Below are positions 1-10,271 of a DNA stretch of 64,000 bases, in pieces (the stretch's first letter is position 1; every line of letters begins with the position of its first letter). The stretch covers positions 1,116,001-1,180,000 of the forward strand of contig NZ_CP117430.1 in the NCBI RefSeq assembly GCF_030687395.1. The letters run 5' to 3'. The notes beneath the pieces were generated by a model that saw nothing but the letters and a program-made list of their open reading frames with translations, had not been told where the DNA came from and ran no database searches. This stretch comes from Pseudomonas wuhanensis (GTDB taxonomy: Bacteria > Pseudomonadota > Gammaproteobacteria > Pseudomonadales > Pseudomonadaceae). Position numbers and translations under genes: made by a program.

Positions 1-2
1 CG

Positions 3-158
3 ATGCCGACCCTCGTGTTGAAGGTGGGCCTGGGCGAGTTGTCATTGTTGCTGCTGGGTGGCCAGAAGGCCATGCCGGCTCGCTTGCTGGAAGCAGGTTT
101 CACTTTCCAGTTCACTGATTTGCGCGCGGCGTTGGACGATCTGTCCAGCCGCCTCTGA
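3..158 (+). CDS. TIGR01777 family NAD-dependent epimerase, C-terminal end (partial)
   Basis: Only the last 51 codons are present; the gene begins before the window. The visible residues ([20 protein letters not shown], then GFTF and an ALDDL ending) match the DUF1731 C-terminal domain that closes the YfcH/SDR39U1 type of short-chain dehydrogenase-like epimerases. The catalytic Rossmann part is not visible, so activity cannot be judged. It ends 13 bp before the ferrochelatase start on the same strand, which suggests co-transcription with hemH. Confidence 0.75.
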   Translation: MPTLVLKVGLGELSLLLLGGQKAMPARLLEAGFTFQFTDLRAALDDLSSRL

Positions 159-171
159 AATAGGACGTTGC

Positions 172-1197
172 ATGACCGATCACGCGTTGCTTCTGGTCAA
201 CCTGGGTTCACCTGCTTCCACCTCGGTGGCGGATGTGCGCAGCTACCTCAATCAGTTTCTGATGGATCCGTATGTGATCGACCTGCCGTGGCCGGTGCGG
301 CGTTTGCTGGTGTCGTTGATTCTGATCAAACGCCCAGAGCAATCGGCCCACGCTTATGCGTCGATCTGGTGGGCGGACGGTTCGCCACTGGTGGTGCTCG
401 GCCGTCGTCTGCAACGGGCCATGACCGCCCAGTGGACCCACGGCCCGGTGGAGCTGGCGATGCGCTACGGCGAGCCATCCATTGAGTCGACGCTGGTTCG
501 TCTGGCGGCTCAGGGGCACAAAAAAGTCACCCTGGCGCCGCTCTATCCGCAGTTCGCCGACAGCACCGTGACCACGGTAGTCGAGGAAGCCAAACGGGTG
601 GTGCGGGAGAAGAAACTCGACGTGCAGTTCTCGATTCTCCAGCCGTTCTACGATCAGCCGGAATACCTCGATGCCCTGGTGGCCAGCGCTGCGCCATATT
701 TGCAGCAGGACTACGATCACCTGTTGCTGAGCTTTCACGGTTTGCCGGAACGGCACCTGACCAAGATTGACCCCACCGGTCACCATTGCTTTAAAAGCGA
801 TAATTGCTGTCAGAACGCGTCACCGGAAGTATTAGCCACCTGCTACCGGGCCCAATGCTTGCGTACTGCGTCAGAGTTTGCCCGGCTCCTGGGCCTGCCG
901 GACGGCAAGTGGTCGGTGTCGTTCCAGTCGCGTCTGGGGCGGGCCAAGTGGATCGAACCCTACACCGAAGCGCGCCTCGATGAGTTGGCCAAAAGCGGCG
1001 TGAAGAAAGTCCTGGTGATGTGCCCGGCGTTCGTCGCCGATTGCATCGAAACCCTGGAAGAGATCGGTGATCGCGGCAAGGAGCAATTCCGCGAAGCGGG
1101 AGGGGAGGAGTTGGTGCTGGTGCCGTGCCTCAACGATGATCCGCAGTGGGCCAAGGCGTTGAACGCGTTGTGCGAAAGGGCGCCGTTGGCGCTTTAA
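172..1197 (+). CDS. hemH: Ferrochelatase (HemH)
   Basis: Inserts Fe2+ into protoporphyrin IX, the last step of protohaem synthesis, at the cytoplasmic face of the inner membrane. The protein is 341 aa, normal for the family. It shows the N-terminal LLVNLGSP motif and the conserved [12 protein letters not shown] segment with the metal-binding His. A C-terminal segment [15 protein letters not shown] carries the second conserved acidic region. The reading frame is open from base 58, but I chose the ATG at 172: it has AGGA upstream and starts right at the family N terminus ([14 protein letters not shown]). It follows the epimerase gene closely, and a REP pair lies right after the stop. Confidence 0.96.
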   Translation: MTDHALLLVNLGSPASTSVADVRSYLNQFLMDPYVIDLPWPVRRLLVSLILIKRPEQSAHAYASIWWADGSPLVVLGRRLQRAMTAQWTHGPVELAMRYGEPSIESTLVRLAAQGHKKVTLAPLYPQFADSTVTTVVEEAKRVVREKKLDVQFSILQPFYDQPEYLDALVASAAPYLQQDYDHLLLSFHGLPERHLTKIDPTGHHCFKSDNCCQNASPEVLATCYRAQCLRTASEFARLLGLPDGKWSVSFQSRLGRAKWIEPYTEARLDELAKSGVKKVLVMCPAFVADCIETLEEIGDRGKEQFREAGGEELVLVPCLNDDPQWAKALNALCERAPLAL

Positions 1198-1199
1198 AA

Positions 1200-1266
1200 G
1201 CATCGCGGGCAAGCCCGCTCCCACAGGTATTGCGCTGACCTTGTGGGAGCGGGCTTGCCCGCGATG
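1200..1266. repeat. REP-type inverted repeat pair
   Basis: Two copies of the Pseudomonas REP core (GCGGGCAAGCCCGCTCCCAC) face each other across a short spacer and sit between the convergent hemH and uraA genes. The paired arms could form a long hairpin and act as a terminator or mRNA stabiliser. The same family recurs elsewhere in this window. Confidence 0.9.
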
Positions 1267-1283
1267 GCGTTCTTGAGACCTGC

Positions 1284-2564
1284 TTAGATCAGCGGCTCAT
1301 CCGCCTTCTTGTGCTTCCAGCTGTCATGGCCCGGCAGCAACAGGTTCAGCGCAATCGCTACCACCGCGCACAGCGCGATGCCTTTGAGGCCGAAATCGTC
1401 CGGGCCGGTGCCGGTGCCGACCAGTACGCCGCCAATCCCGAACACCAGCGTCACCGAGACAATCACCAGATTGCGTGCTTCGCCCAGGTCGATCTTGTGG
1501 CGAATCATTGTGTTCATCCCCACCGCAGCAATCGAACCGAACAACAGGCAGAGAATCCCGCCCATCACCGGCACCGGGATGCTTTGCAGCAGGGCGCCGA
1601 ACTTGCCGATGAACGCCAGGCTGATCGCAAAGATTGCGGCCCAGGTCATGATTTTCGGGTTGTAGTTTTTGGTCAGCATCACCGCGCCAGTCACTTCGGC
1701 ATAGGTGGTGTTGGGCGGGCCGCCGAACAGACCGGCCGCGGTGGTGGCAATGCCATCGCCGAGCAACGTGCGGTGCAGGCCGGGCTTCTTCAAATAATCG
1801 CGACCAGTCACGCTACCCACTGCAATCACGCCGCCGATGTGCTCAATGGCCGGGGCCAAGGCTACCGGAACGATGAACAGAATCGCCTGCCAGTTGAATT
1901 CCGGTGCCGTGAACTGTGGAATCGCGAACCACGGTGCCGCCGCAATCTTCGCGGTGTCAACCACCCCGAAATAGAACGCCATCGCGAAACCCACCAACAC
2001 GCCGGAGATGATCGGCACCAGGCGGAAAATACCTTTGCCGAACACCGCGACGATCAGGGTGGTCAGCAGCGCCGGCATCGAGATCAACATCGCCGTCTGG
2101 TAAGGAATCAGCTCGGTGCCGTCGCCGGCCTTGCCCATCGCCATGTTAGCGGCGATCGGCGCCATGGCCAGACCGATGGAGATGATCACCGGTCCAATTA
2201 CCACCGGCGGTAGCAGGCGGTCGATGAACCCGGTGCCTTTGATCTTCACGGCAAGACCGAGGAAGGTGTAGACGAAACCCGCCGCCATCACACCGCCCAT
2301 GGTCGCCGCCAGGCCGAACTGGCCCTTGGCGAGAATGATCGGCGTGATGAAGGCAAAGCTCGAGGCGAGGAACACCGGCACCTGACGCCCGGTGACGATC
2401 TGGAACAGAATCGTCCCCAAACCTGCGGTGAACAGCGCCACGTTCGGGTCGAGGCCGGTAATCAACGGCATCAACACCAGCGCGCCAAAGGCCACGAACA
2501 GCATCTGCGCACCCGACAGCACTGTGCGCCAGAGCGGATCGTTGAACTCTTGCTGCATGCTCAA
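1284..2564 (-). CDS. uraA: Uracil permease (UraA), NCS2 family
   Basis: Proton-coupled uracil uptake across the inner membrane. The 426-aa protein is highly hydrophobic with about 12-14 membrane segments, the usual NCS2 design. It carries an [12 protein letters not shown] segment with the conserved substrate-binding Glu, and [13 protein letters not shown], the NCS2 signature region. Its start overlaps the upp stop by 4 bases (ATGA), so the two genes are translationally coupled. Together they import uracil and trap it as UMP. Confidence 0.95.
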   Translation of the reverse strand: MSMQQEFNDPLWRTVLSGAQMLFVAFGALVLMPLITGLDPNVALFTAGLGTILFQIVTGRQVPVFLASSFAFITPIILAKGQFGLAATMGGVMAAGFVYTFLGLAVKIKGTGFIDRLLPPVVIGPVIISIGLAMAPIAANMAMGKAGDGTELIPYQTAMLISMPALLTTLIVAVFGKGIFRLVPIISGVLVGFAMAFYFGVVDTAKIAAAPWFAIPQFTAPEFNWQAILFIVPVALAPAIEHIGGVIAVGSVTGRDYLKKPGLHRTLLGDGIATTAAGLFGGPPNTTYAEVTGAVMLTKNYNPKIMTWAAIFAISLAFIGKFGALLQSIPVPVMGGILCLLFGSIAAVGMNTMIRHKIDLGEARNLVIVSVTLVFGIGGVLVGTGTGPDDFGLKGIALCAVVAIALNLLLPGHDSWKHKKADEPLI

Positions 2565-3199
2565 GCGTCCTTCTGCTTGGTGCCGAAGATCTTGTCACCG
2601 GCATCGCCCAAGCCTGGGATGATGTAACCGTGTTCGTTCAGTTTCTGGTCAATGGAGGCGGTGTAGATGGTCACGTCCGGGTGAGCCTTGCCCACCGCGG
2701 CGATGCCTTCAGGGGCGGCCACCAGGACCATCGCGCGGATGTCCTTGCAGCCGGCCTTCTTCAGCAAATCGATGGTGGCGACCATCGAACCGCCGGTGGC
2801 GAGCATCGGGTCGATGATCATCGCCAGGCGCTCGTCGATTTCCGGCACCAGTTTTTCCAGGTAGGTGTGGGCTTCGAGGGTTTCCTCGTTGCGGGCCACG
2901 CCCACGGCGCTGACTTTGGCGCCCGGGATCAGGCTCAGCACGCCTTCGAGCATGCCGATACCGGCGCGCAGGATCGGCACCACGGTAATCTTCTTGCCGG
3001 CGATTTTCTCGACAGACACCGTGCCGCACCAGCCTTCGATGTCGTAGCTTTCCAGCGGCAAGTCTTTGGTGGCTTCATAGGTCAGCAGGGCGCCGACTTC
3101 CTGAGCGAGCTCACGGAAATTCTTCGTGCTGATGTCGGCGCGGCGCATAAGGCCAAGTTTATGACGGATCAGCGGATGGCGGATCTCGAGGATGGGCAT
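2561..3199 (-). CDS. upp: Uracil phosphoribosyltransferase (Upp)
   Basis: Makes UMP from uracil and PRPP, the main pyrimidine salvage step. The length of 212 aa is typical. The PRPP-binding segment [17 protein letters not shown] is clear around residues 128-144, and the uracil-binding C-terminal region [13 protein letters not shown] is present. It is the first gene of an upp-uraA operon and is divergent from hpt. The 178-bp gap between upp and hpt must hold both promoters. Confidence 0.97.
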   Translation of the reverse strand: MPILEIRHPLIRHKLGLMRRADISTKNFRELAQEVGALLTYEATKDLPLESYDIEGWCGTVSVEKIAGKKITVVPILRAGIGMLEGVLSLIPGAKVSAVGVARNEETLEAHTYLEKLVPEIDERLAMIIDPMLATGGSMVATIDLLKKAGCKDIRAMVLVAAPEGIAAVGKAHPDVTIYTASIDQKLNEHGYIIPGLGDAGDKIFGTKQKDA

Positions 3200-3376
3200 G
3201 GGGAAAGGCTCCGGCGGCGGGCAAAAAAACCGGCCTAGATTAATCTATCCGAGGGTGTTGTCCTATAGACATACAGAACGTTAGTCCACAAACGCTTGAT
3301 CTGGCCTCGCTTGATGCGTACCTTTGCCCGCTTTTCCTAAACTGTCCCTCCCTTCACCATCCCCCTGGAGAGCGCC

Positions 3377-3934
3377 ATGTCCGCTGATCTCGAGCATATC
3401 CGTCAAATCATGCGAGAGGCTGACTGCCTGTACACCGAAGCTGAAGTCGAGGCGGCCATCGCCCGCGTCGGTGCGCACATCAACGAACAACTGGCTGAAA
3501 GCAATCCGGTGGTGTTCTGTGTCATGAACGGCGGCCTGATTTTCGCCGGCAAGCTGCTCACCCACCTGCAATTCCCGCTGGAAGCGTCCTACCTGCACGC
3601 CACCCGTTATCGCAACGAAACCAGCGGCGGCGACCTGTTCTGGAAAGCCAAGCCGGAAGTCTCGTTCATTGACCGTGACGTGCTGATCATCGACGACATC
3701 CTCGATGAAGGTCACACCCTGGGCGCGATTATCGACTTCTGCAAACACGCCGGCGCCCGCAAAGTGCACACCGCCGTGCTGATCGACAAGGACCACGACC
3801 GCAAGGCTCGCCCGGACCTGAAAGCCGATTTCGTCGGCCTGCCGTGCATTGACCGTTACATCTTCGGTTATGGCATGGATTACAAAGGGTACTGGCGTAA
3901 CGCCAACGGGATTTTTGCCGTTAAAGGCATGTAA
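3377..3934 (+). CDS. hpt: Hypoxanthine-guanine phosphoribosyltransferase
   Basis: Salvages hypoxanthine and guanine to IMP and GMP with PRPP. The 185-aa protein has the PRPP motif VLIIDDILDEGHTLGAI and the conserved NGGLIFAGKL loop. The start ATG has GGAGAGCGCC upstream. It is divergent from upp, so purine and pyrimidine salvage genes sit side by side as in other pseudomonads. The C terminus (FGYGMDYKGYWRN) is the usual base-recognition region of this family. Confidence 0.95.
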   Translation: MSADLEHIRQIMREADCLYTEAEVEAAIARVGAHINEQLAESNPVVFCVMNGGLIFAGKLLTHLQFPLEASYLHATRYRNETSGGDLFWKAKPEVSFIDRDVLIIDDILDEGHTLGAIIDFCKHAGARKVHTAVLIDKDHDRKARPDLKADFVGLPCIDRYIFGYGMDYKGYWRNANGIFAVKGM

Positions 3935-4034
3935 GCAGGGGGACTGTCTGGGGGCGGTTTAGCCACCAGACACGTTGATGCTTGAAGGCCGGCCTCCCGC
4001 CCGAATGCGTGCGCAGTTCGCTTGAACTACGCGC

Positions 4035-5756
4035 TCAGTCCTGCATGGCGAGCCAGCGTTCGCTTTTGCGTCGAGCCTGTTCCAGGTTGTTCACGTAAGC
4101 CAACTGACGCTGTTCCCGATGGATGCCCGCGCGCCTGAGTTTCAGGCGCACGCGCGCAGCCGTCCCGACCAGAATCAAGCCGATGCCGTCGGTGCGGTAA
4201 TCCCTGAGGATATTGTCGAAGGCTGCCAACGCCGTCATGTCCAGCATCGACACGGCACTCATCTCGACAATCACCACTTTGACCTCGGGGCTGAATTTGC
4301 GCAGCACGCCCAGGGCTTTTTCCGCCGCGCCGAAAAACAACGGCCCGCGTATCGCATAGCAACGAACATGCTCCGGCATATCCTGTAAGGCTTGATGGAA
4401 CTCTCGAGGCAATTCGGCAGTGTCCGTGAGGTCGCTCATGCGCTTGACGAACAACCCGGCGGCCAGCAACAGCCCAACGGCAACGGCCAGCACCATGTCG
4501 AACAACACTGTCAGGCTCAGACAGGTCAGCAAAACCAACACATCGCTGCGTGGTGCGATGCGCAAGGTGTGCACGACATGCCGGGCCTCGCTCATGTTCC
4601 ACGCCACCATCACGAGCAATGCCGCCAGCGCAGCCATCGGCAAGTAGCTGAACAGCGGAGCCAGGACGAGTATTGCCAGCAGCACCACCGCACTGTGGAT
4701 AATCGCCGCCAATGGCGAAAACGCCCCGCTGCGCACATTGGTGGCGCTGCGAGCGATCGCCGCGGTGGCGGTAATGCCGCCGAACAGCGGTGCGACCAGA
4801 TTGCCGATGCCCTGACCCAAGAGTTCGGCGTTAGGGTCGTGTTTGCTGCCCGTCATGCCATCGGCCACCACTGCACACAGCAACGATTCGATGGCTCCGA
4901 GCATGGCGATGGCGAAGGCCGGCGCCATTAATTGGCGGATCAGGTCGTAAGACAAATGCAGGGGTTGGCCATTGGGGCCCGGCAGATTCCACGGCCAGTC
5001 GAAGCTCGGCAGAAACGGCGGAATGCCGGGGTGGCTGACGCCACCGACGATATAGCTGAAGCGCTCGCCGAGCGTTGCAATCGGTAATCCGCCGCCTTCC
5101 AGCGCCAGCCCCAATAATGCGCCGACGGCCAGTGCCACCAGATGCCCCGGAATCCGTGGAACAAAGCGTGGCCAGACGATCAGAACCGCCAGGCATGTAA
5201 CGCCGATGATCCCGTCCCCCAAGCGGGCGCTGGGCAATGACTGGAGCAGCACGCCTAATTGCTCAACGTAATGTTCGGCATGCTGGGTGGTACTCAGGCC
5301 CAGCAAATCCTTTAGCTGGAGTGTGGCGATGACAATGCCGATCCCGGCGGTAAAGCCCAGGGTCACCGGGTAAGGGATGTACTGAATCAGCCGTCCGGCC
5401 CGAATCAGCCCCAAGGCAATCAGGATTACCCCGGCAAGCAGGGTGCAGAGCAGCAGGCCACCCAGGCCATATTGCTGGGTGATCGGCAGCAGTATCACCA
5501 CGAACGCGGCTGTCGGCCCGCTGACATTGAAGCGCGAGCCTCCCGTCAGGGCGATCAGCGGGGCAGCGATCAGCACCGTATACAAGCCATGCTGGGGCGC
5601 TACCCCCACCGCAATCGCCAGGGCCATGGCCAAGGGGATGGCGATAATCCCTACCGTCACCCCGGCACTGATGTCGCCACGCAATCGCCTGAAGCTATAA
5701 CCTGCGCGCCGGGTCTGACGCCAGGCGGCGAACAATGGGGGCATGGAGAATGACAT
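4035..5756 (-). CDS. SulP/SLC26 family anion transporter with STAS domain
   Basis: Inner-membrane transporter of the SulP family: sulfate, bicarbonate or C4-dicarboxylates, and the substrate cannot be read from the sequence. The 573 aa split into a membrane domain (about residues 1-430; GYSFRRLRGDISAGVTVGIIAIPLAMALA is the classic N-terminal signature, broken here only by description) and a cytoplasmic STAS domain (about 455-560, with VVIVEMSAVSMLDMTALAAF). The STAS part may bind nucleotides or regulators. The gene stands alone on the minus strand, divergent from the small secreted-protein gene at 5907. Confidence 0.9.
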   Translation of the reverse strand: MSFSMPPLFAAWRQTRRAGYSFRRLRGDISAGVTVGIIAIPLAMALAIAVGVAPQHGLYTVLIAAPLIALTGGSRFNVSGPTAAFVVILLPITQQYGLGGLLLCTLLAGVILIALGLIRAGRLIQYIPYPVTLGFTAGIGIVIATLQLKDLLGLSTTQHAEHYVEQLGVLLQSLPSARLGDGIIGVTCLAVLIVWPRFVPRIPGHLVALAVGALLGLALEGGGLPIATLGERFSYIVGGVSHPGIPPFLPSFDWPWNLPGPNGQPLHLSYDLIRQLMAPAFAIAMLGAIESLLCAVVADGMTGSKHDPNAELLGQGIGNLVAPLFGGITATAAIARSATNVRSGAFSPLAAIIHSAVVLLAILVLAPLFSYLPMAALAALLVMVAWNMSEARHVVHTLRIAPRSDVLVLLTCLSLTVLFDMVLAVAVGLLLAAGLFVKRMSDLTDTAELPREFHQALQDMPEHVRCYAIRGPLFFGAAEKALGVLRKFSPEVKVVIVEMSAVSMLDMTALAAFDNILRDYRTDGIGLILVGTAARVRLKLRRAGIHREQRQLAYVNNLEQARRKSERWLAMQD

Positions 5757-5906
5757 GAGGGCTCCACAGTAGACGGCACGCCGTCGAAATAGGGCTGAAG
5801 GCTCTTCAGTATGCCCAGCCTTGTCCTCCAGAGTATTGATCTGGATCGCTTATTTACCTGATTGATCATCGTGCTAGAGTGCTCGGCCTCGCCCCCGGAG
5901 CCTGTC

Positions 5907-6392
5907 ATGAGCCTTTTGACCCGCAGCTGCGCCGCCCTGTTGCTGATCCTCAGCCTGCCCCTGGCTGCCGCCCCGGCGCCGATGCACGGGCAGTTTTTGC
6001 CCCCGGACGACCTGACCCTGCGTGATGCAGAGCCCGAGCAGCAACAACTGTTGCAGGTCACCGAGTATTCGGTGGTCCTCGGCAGCCAGCGTCAGTCCAA
6101 CCAACAACCGATCCCGGTCACCTCACCGCTGCTGATCCGCCTCAAGGGCAAATCCCTGAACAAGGGCGCGACCATCAGCCAAGTGCTGGTCAACTTCGAT
6201 GGCGAAAGCAAAAGCCTGAAAAAGCCGATCTATGACGACAAAAGCAAAACCCTGACCCTCTATTACCCGCTGGCTCAGTACCGGGTGGTGATCGACTTGC
6301 TGCGCAACGACACGGTGTATTGCCAGTTTCTGAGTTACGCCAACGGCCATATCTGGGCCGATCTGCACACCGGCAGCGTTCGTCCGCGTTGA
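5907..6392 (+). CDS. Conserved hypothetical exported protein
   Basis: 161-aa protein with a clear signal peptide (LLTRSCAALLLILSLPLAAA, cleavage likely after AAA). The mature part is probably periplasmic. It has no motif I recognise. The start at 5907 has GGAG nine bases upstream and begins at the signal peptide; the frame stays open 45 bases further upstream but without support. It lies in the conserved Pseudomonas block between hpt and mqo, next to the PA4642-like gene. Function unknown. Confidence 0.8.
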   Translation: MSLLTRSCAALLLILSLPLAAAPAPMHGQFLPPDDLTLRDAEPEQQQLLQVTEYSVVLGSQRQSNQQPIPVTSPLLIRLKGKSLNKGATISQVLVNFDGESKSLKKPIYDDKSKTLTLYYPLAQYRVVIDLLRNDTVYCQFLSYANGHIWADLHTGSVRPR

Positions 6393-6455
6393 GCCCCATG
6401 GCCGTGCGGGGGTAAACTGCCCGCCCTGTGAAATGTCTGCGAGCTGGAGTCGGCA

Positions 6456-6743
6456 ATGCGTAAAGATAAGAAGCAAGTGATTGGTGACGAGATCGGCGAT
6501 GCGCAGATCAAACTGTTCCTCGATTTCGAGCCGGTCGACGCCACTTCACCGTCGCTGCACAAACTGATCAAGGCGTACCGTGGCCTGCGCATCGATGACT
6601 TCGAGCGTTTTCTGACGTTCTTTGTTGAAGCCGGCTACGATCTGGACGGCAAGGACGAGCGCGGCAATGACTTCGTTGCCCTGATTCAGGATCAGCGCAA
6701 CGCCGCCGAGTACATCGAGCTGATCAACAAGGCTCGCGGTTAA
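6456..6743 (+). CDS. PA4642-family conserved hypothetical protein
   Basis: Small acidic 95-aa cytoplasmic protein (MRKDKKQVIGDEIGDAQIKL start). The gene position just upstream of mqo and the sequence match the Pseudomonas PA4642 family, which has no assigned role. The first half is charged; the middle contains KAYRGLRIDDFERFLTFFVE and looks helical. A strong bidirectional terminator separates it from the convergent mqo gene. Confidence 0.8.
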   Translation: MRKDKKQVIGDEIGDAQIKLFLDFEPVDATSPSLHKLIKAYRGLRIDDFERFLTFFVEAGYDLDGKDERGNDFVALIQDQRNAAEYIELINKARG

Positions 6744-6782
6744 GATCAAAAGATCTTTTTCCAAGGCTGGCGAAGATCAATA

Positions 6783-6822
6783 AAAAACGCCCCGCCCTCA
6801 ATGAGGACGGGGCGTTTTTTTA
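6783..6822. terminator. Bidirectional rho-independent terminator
   Basis: GC-rich stem (CGCCCCGCCCTC / GAGGACGGGGCG) flanked by an A run on the left and a T run on the right. It sits between the convergent PA4642-like gene and mqo, so it can serve both. Confidence 0.9.
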
Positions 6823-6832
6823 GGCCACCGAA

Positions 6833-8341
6833 TCAAGCGTAGCTTTCGGTCTCGTTGCTGGCTTCCACCAGTTCCAGCGCGACGTTGTTGTGCGCATTGA
6901 TCTTGCGATACAGCGCAGCGTCGGTTTCCAGAACCTTTTCCCGAGCCGGGAAGATTTCCGCCAGTTTGGCAGCCCATTCACCGGACGCTTTGTTCGGGAA
7001 GCATTTCTCGATCAGCTCAAGCATGATCGAAACAGTCACCGAAGCGCCTGGCGAGGCGCCGAGCAGGGCGGCAAGGGAGCCGTCCTTGGCCGCGACCAGT
7101 TCGGTACCGAACTGCAGAACGCCGCCTTTCTTCGGGTCTTTCTTGATGATCTGCACCCGTTGGCCGGCCACTTCCAGGCGCCAGTCTTCGGCTTTCGCCT
7201 GTGGATAAAAGCGACGCAGGGATTCCAGGCGCTGCTCCATCGACTGCATCACTTCGCTGACCAGGTACTTGGTCAGGTCCATGTTGTTTTTGGCCACGGC
7301 CAGCATCGGGCCGATGTTGCCGGCGCGAACCGACATCGGCAGGTCCATGAACGAACCGTGCTTGAGGAACTTGGTGGTGAAGCCGGCGTAAGGTCCGAAC
7401 AGCAGGGACTTCTTGCCATCGACCACGCGGGTGTCCAGGTGCGGCACGGACATCGGTGGCGAACCCACGGCAGCCTGGCTGTAAACCTTTGCCTGGTGGT
7501 GCTTGACCACTTCCGGGTTGTCGCAACGCAACCACTGGCCGCTGATCGGGAAACCGCCAAAGCCTTTGCTTTCTTCGATGCCCGAGGCTTGCAGCAGCGG
7601 CAGGGCCGCGCCGCCCGCGCCGAGGAAGACGAACTTGGCGTCGACTTCACGGGTGTTGCCGCTGTTGACGTCCTTGATGCTGACGGTCCAGCCGCCATTG
7701 TTACGCTTCAGGCCGGTGACGCGCTTGCAGTACTTGACCTGGGCATCGGGTGCGCTGGTCAGGTGCTGGAGCAATTGGTTGGTCAGGGCGCCGAAGTTGA
7801 CGTCGGTGCCGTTCATCACGCGGGTGGCGGCGAGGACTTCGTCGGCCGCGCGCCCCGGCATCATCAGCGGCATCCACTCGGCCATTTTGGCCTTGTCTTC
7901 GGTGTATTCCATGTCGGCGAAGGCGTGGTGCTTGCTCAGCGTCTTGAAACGTTCCTTGAGGAAGGAGACGCCGTCCTCGCCCTGCACGAAACTCAGGTGC
8001 GGCACCGGGCTGATGAACGATTTGCACGAACCGAAGGTGCCTTTCTTGGTCAGGTACGACCAGAACTGCTTCGACACCTCGAACTGGGTGTTGATGTGCA
8101 CGGCTTTCTTGATGTCGACGGTGCCGTCAGCGGCCTGTGGCGTGTAGTTGAGCTCACACAGCCCGGCGTGACCGGTACCGGCGTTGTTCCACGGATTGGA
8201 ACTCTCCGCGGCACCGGAATCCATCAGCTCGACGACTTCCAGCGTGATCGCGGGGTCGAGCTCTTTAAGCAGTACCGCCAGGGTGGCACTCATGATGCCG
8301 GCCCCAACCAGTACTACGTCGACTGCTTCGTTATGCGCCAT
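6833..8341 (-). CDS. mqo: Malate:quinone oxidoreductase
   Basis: FAD-dependent membrane-associated enzyme that oxidises L-malate to oxaloacetate and passes electrons to the quinone pool; it is the main malate oxidase in pseudomonads. The 502-aa length is standard. The N-terminal [19 protein letters not shown] is the FAD-binding fold. [20 protein letters not shown] and a C-terminal [19 protein letters not shown] are strongly conserved in MQO. The position matches PA4640 (mqoB). It is followed by a bidirectional terminator. Confidence 0.96.
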   Translation of the reverse strand: MAHNEAVDVVLVGAGIMSATLAVLLKELDPAITLEVVELMDSGAAESSNPWNNAGTGHAGLCELNYTPQAADGTVDIKKAVHINTQFEVSKQFWSYLTKKGTFGSCKSFISPVPHLSFVQGEDGVSFLKERFKTLSKHHAFADMEYTEDKAKMAEWMPLMMPGRAADEVLAATRVMNGTDVNFGALTNQLLQHLTSAPDAQVKYCKRVTGLKRNNGGWTVSIKDVNSGNTREVDAKFVFLGAGGAALPLLQASGIEESKGFGGFPISGQWLRCDNPEVVKHHQAKVYSQAAVGSPPMSVPHLDTRVVDGKKSLLFGPYAGFTTKFLKHGSFMDLPMSVRAGNIGPMLAVAKNNMDLTKYLVSEVMQSMEQRLESLRRFYPQAKAEDWRLEVAGQRVQIIKKDPKKGGVLQFGTELVAAKDGSLAALLGASPGASVTVSIMLELIEKCFPNKASGEWAAKLAEIFPAREKVLETDAALYRKINAHNNVALELVEASNETESYA

Positions 8342-9080
8342 TTAACGCGTCTCCAAAATCTGCAGCACCAAATTGTCGGCATAGCTGCCAGGCGTTCCGG
8401 GGCGTGTCAGTGATGCCCCAGGTACCCATGGCCAGGATCGCCATGTCCGAATCTTCGCAATTTTTTGCAACTTCGACGGATGCATGCGGCCTGGCTTCAA
8501 GAGTCACATGAACTCATTTCGGCACGCGGCTGGCAATTCGACTTATGGTCGAGACATCCGTTTGTGCAACCAAATCCGTAGCGGACAGGCTTCAGGCTCC
8601 GGTGTTCGAGGAATACTCGGTCCTGTGTCGTTGGGCTGTTGTAGACGCTAATGGTGCATGTTCAGACGCAAAACTATTCATTTGCTCGCCACACTCTTGT
8701 GAAGTTGTGAAAACCCGTTTTTTTCACGCTCTTTTGAAGACGTGAACCTCAAAAAAGGGCTGTCCCAGCCTGGCACCGTGCCCGGATGGATTGCCGCCAT
8801 GAGGTACATGACAGGCAAAACGGGCAAACAGCTCAGTAACCGAGCGTAATGACAGCTCTGCAGATTCGCGAGAAGTGGTGTTTTGCTTAGGGAACAGCAA
8901 GCGCGCCAGCTTCACTCGATCTGTGTGGGCGGCTCTCTGTGGGCGGTGCGGGGGTGTCAATACCGAGGTATTAACGATGCTGCGAGGCCCGATCAGGAGA
9001 CGTCCTTATAATCGGGGGGAGATTGTATCTAAGAAACGCAGGGAAATGGTCGTGTTTAATGACTTTTATTAGGCGTCCGC
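8342..9080. other. Intergenic region of about 740 bp, no convincing gene
   Basis: Lies upstream of mqo and downstream (3') of the small minus-strand gene at 9081. Short open frames at 8545-8745 (+) and 8724-8960 (-) have atypical composition, no good ribosome-binding sites and no recognisable family. The mqo promoter must be here. I see no other structured element. Confidence 0.5.
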
Positions 9081-9314
9081 TCAGGTGGTCAACAGTTGTT
9101 GCGCACGCGCACGTGGCTGGCGCTGGCTGACACGGGCGCTGGCGGGCAGGGGATGGTGCAGCCAGTTGAGGCGGATTTCTTCGATTTCGACCCAGCCATC
9201 GCCCATGGGCTGGAGGCTGCACTGTTTGAACGCCTGGCAGCGGCCATCGCGGTCGAGCAGGGCAAAACAGCGATGCAGTGGGCGTGGCGCGAACATTGAG
9301 ATGAGAAAACGCAT
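9081..9314 (-). CDS. Small conserved hypothetical protein (PA4639-like)
   Basis: 77-aa basic protein beginning MRFLISMFAPRPLHRCFALL. It lies one gene beyond mqo, where P. aeruginosa has the hypothetical gene PA4639. Residues DGRCQAFKQC and WVEIEEIRLNWLHHPLP suggest a small compact domain. No catalytic motif, signal peptide or membrane helix is evident. The call rests on position and plausible codon usage. Confidence 0.6.
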   Translation of the reverse strand: MRFLISMFAPRPLHRCFALLDRDGRCQAFKQCSLQPMGDGWVEIEEIRLNWLHHPLPASARVSQRQPRARAQQLLTT

Positions 9315-9519
9315 GGCAAAGTACCTTGTGGGGTGACTGCTGTGAAGGTTGCCAGTGAGCGATGACGTGCATGTGTATGGGCGGTGACAGATGTGTGACA
9401 GGAACCGTGCTGTGCCGGGTTTGTCAGAGATTTCAGTAATCGTTGTGCGAAGCTAGTTCGCCGCAGTGGCGCACCGCTATACTGCGGGCCTGTTTGTGCC
9501 TGATTCTGGAGAGAAGAGC

Positions 9520-10104
9520 ATGTTGCAACGCCTGTTGTTCGGTTTGATCACTGTGACCAGTTTGACCCTCGTCGGCTGCGCCCACAGCCCGCAACAACTG
9601 AACCCGGAACCCAAGTTGACGGCTCAGCTGGCGCCGGTCGGTCGTGGTCAGCCGGTGGTGGTGCGTGTGGTGGATGGTCGTCCATCGCCAACCCTGGGGA
9701 CTCGTGGTGGCCTGTACCCGGAGACCAGTGCGATCACCGTGCAGGGCGCGCAAATTCTGCCGAAGTTGCAGGCTCAGGCTGAAGCGGCCGTGCGCTTGCT
9801 GGGCTTTACCCCGACGGCCAATGCGCTGAATGCACCGCAATTGACGGTGACCCTGGCCGAGCTGAAGTATCAGTCGCCCAAGGAAGGCCTGTATGTGACT
9901 GAGGCAACGATTGGCGCGACGTTCCGTTCGGATGTGCAGAATGCCAACCGTCGTTACAGCGGTCGCTACGGTGCGTCGCTGGATCAGCGTTTTGGCATGG
10001 CGCCGAATCAGGAAACCAATACCAAGCTGGTCAGTGATGTGTTGAGTGATGCGTTGACCCGCTTGTTCAAGGACCCGACGATTGGTCAGGTGCTGGCCGA
10101 GTAA
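9520..10104 (+). CDS. YajG-family lipoprotein
   Basis: 194-aa lipoprotein. The signal peptide ends in a lipobox LVGC at residues 17-20, followed by AHSPQQL. The residue after Cys is Ala, which fits outer-membrane sorting. The body (VVVRVVDGRPSPTLGTRGG and VTLAELKYQSPKEGLYV) matches the YajG family, whose members resemble LPS- or cell-wall-associated lipoproteins of unknown role. The start at 9520 has GGAGAGAAG upstream. A terminator follows. Confidence 0.85.
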   Translation: MLQRLLFGLITVTSLTLVGCAHSPQQLNPEPKLTAQLAPVGRGQPVVVRVVDGRPSPTLGTRGGLYPETSAITVQGAQILPKLQAQAEAAVRLLGFTPTANALNAPQLTVTLAELKYQSPKEGLYVTEATIGATFRSDVQNANRRYSGRYGASLDQRFGMAPNQETNTKLVSDVLSDALTRLFKDPTIGQVLAE

Positions 10105-10126
10105 CGGTTTGCGGCTTGTTTAAAAG

Positions 10127-10159
10127 AACCCGGTGTCAGTGATGGCGCCGGGTTTTTTT
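10127..10159 (+). terminator. Rho-independent terminator after the YajG-like gene
   Basis: AACCCGGTG stem pairs with CGCCGGGTT and is followed by a run of seven T. Confidence 0.85.
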
Positions 10160-10174
10160 GTGCCTGCATATTCA

Positions 10175-10269
10175 TTGTGGGAGCGAGGCTTGCCCGCGAT
10201 GGCTGAGTGTCAGTCAATATCAATGTTGAATGTTAATCCGTCATCGCGGGCAAGCCCGGCTCCCACAGG
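10175..10269. repeat. REP-type inverted repeat pair
   Basis: GTGGGAGCGAGGCTTGCCCGC and its reverse form (GCGGGCAAGCCCGGCTCCCAC, shortened here) face each other across about 45 bp, between two convergent genes. Same family as at 1200. Confidence 0.85.
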
Positions 10270-10271
10270 GA

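Noticed and set aside
58..171. Longer N terminus for ferrochelatase
   Set aside because: It overlaps the upstream epimerase gene and lacks the family N terminus; the ATG at 172 is well supported.
6890..8413. Long plus-strand frame opposite mqo
   Set aside because: Antisense shadow of a well-supported gene; composition is His/Gln/Arg-rich and matches no family.
8545..8745. 66-codon frame upstream of mqo
   Set aside because: No ribosome-binding site, no family, unusual composition for a Pseudomonas gene.
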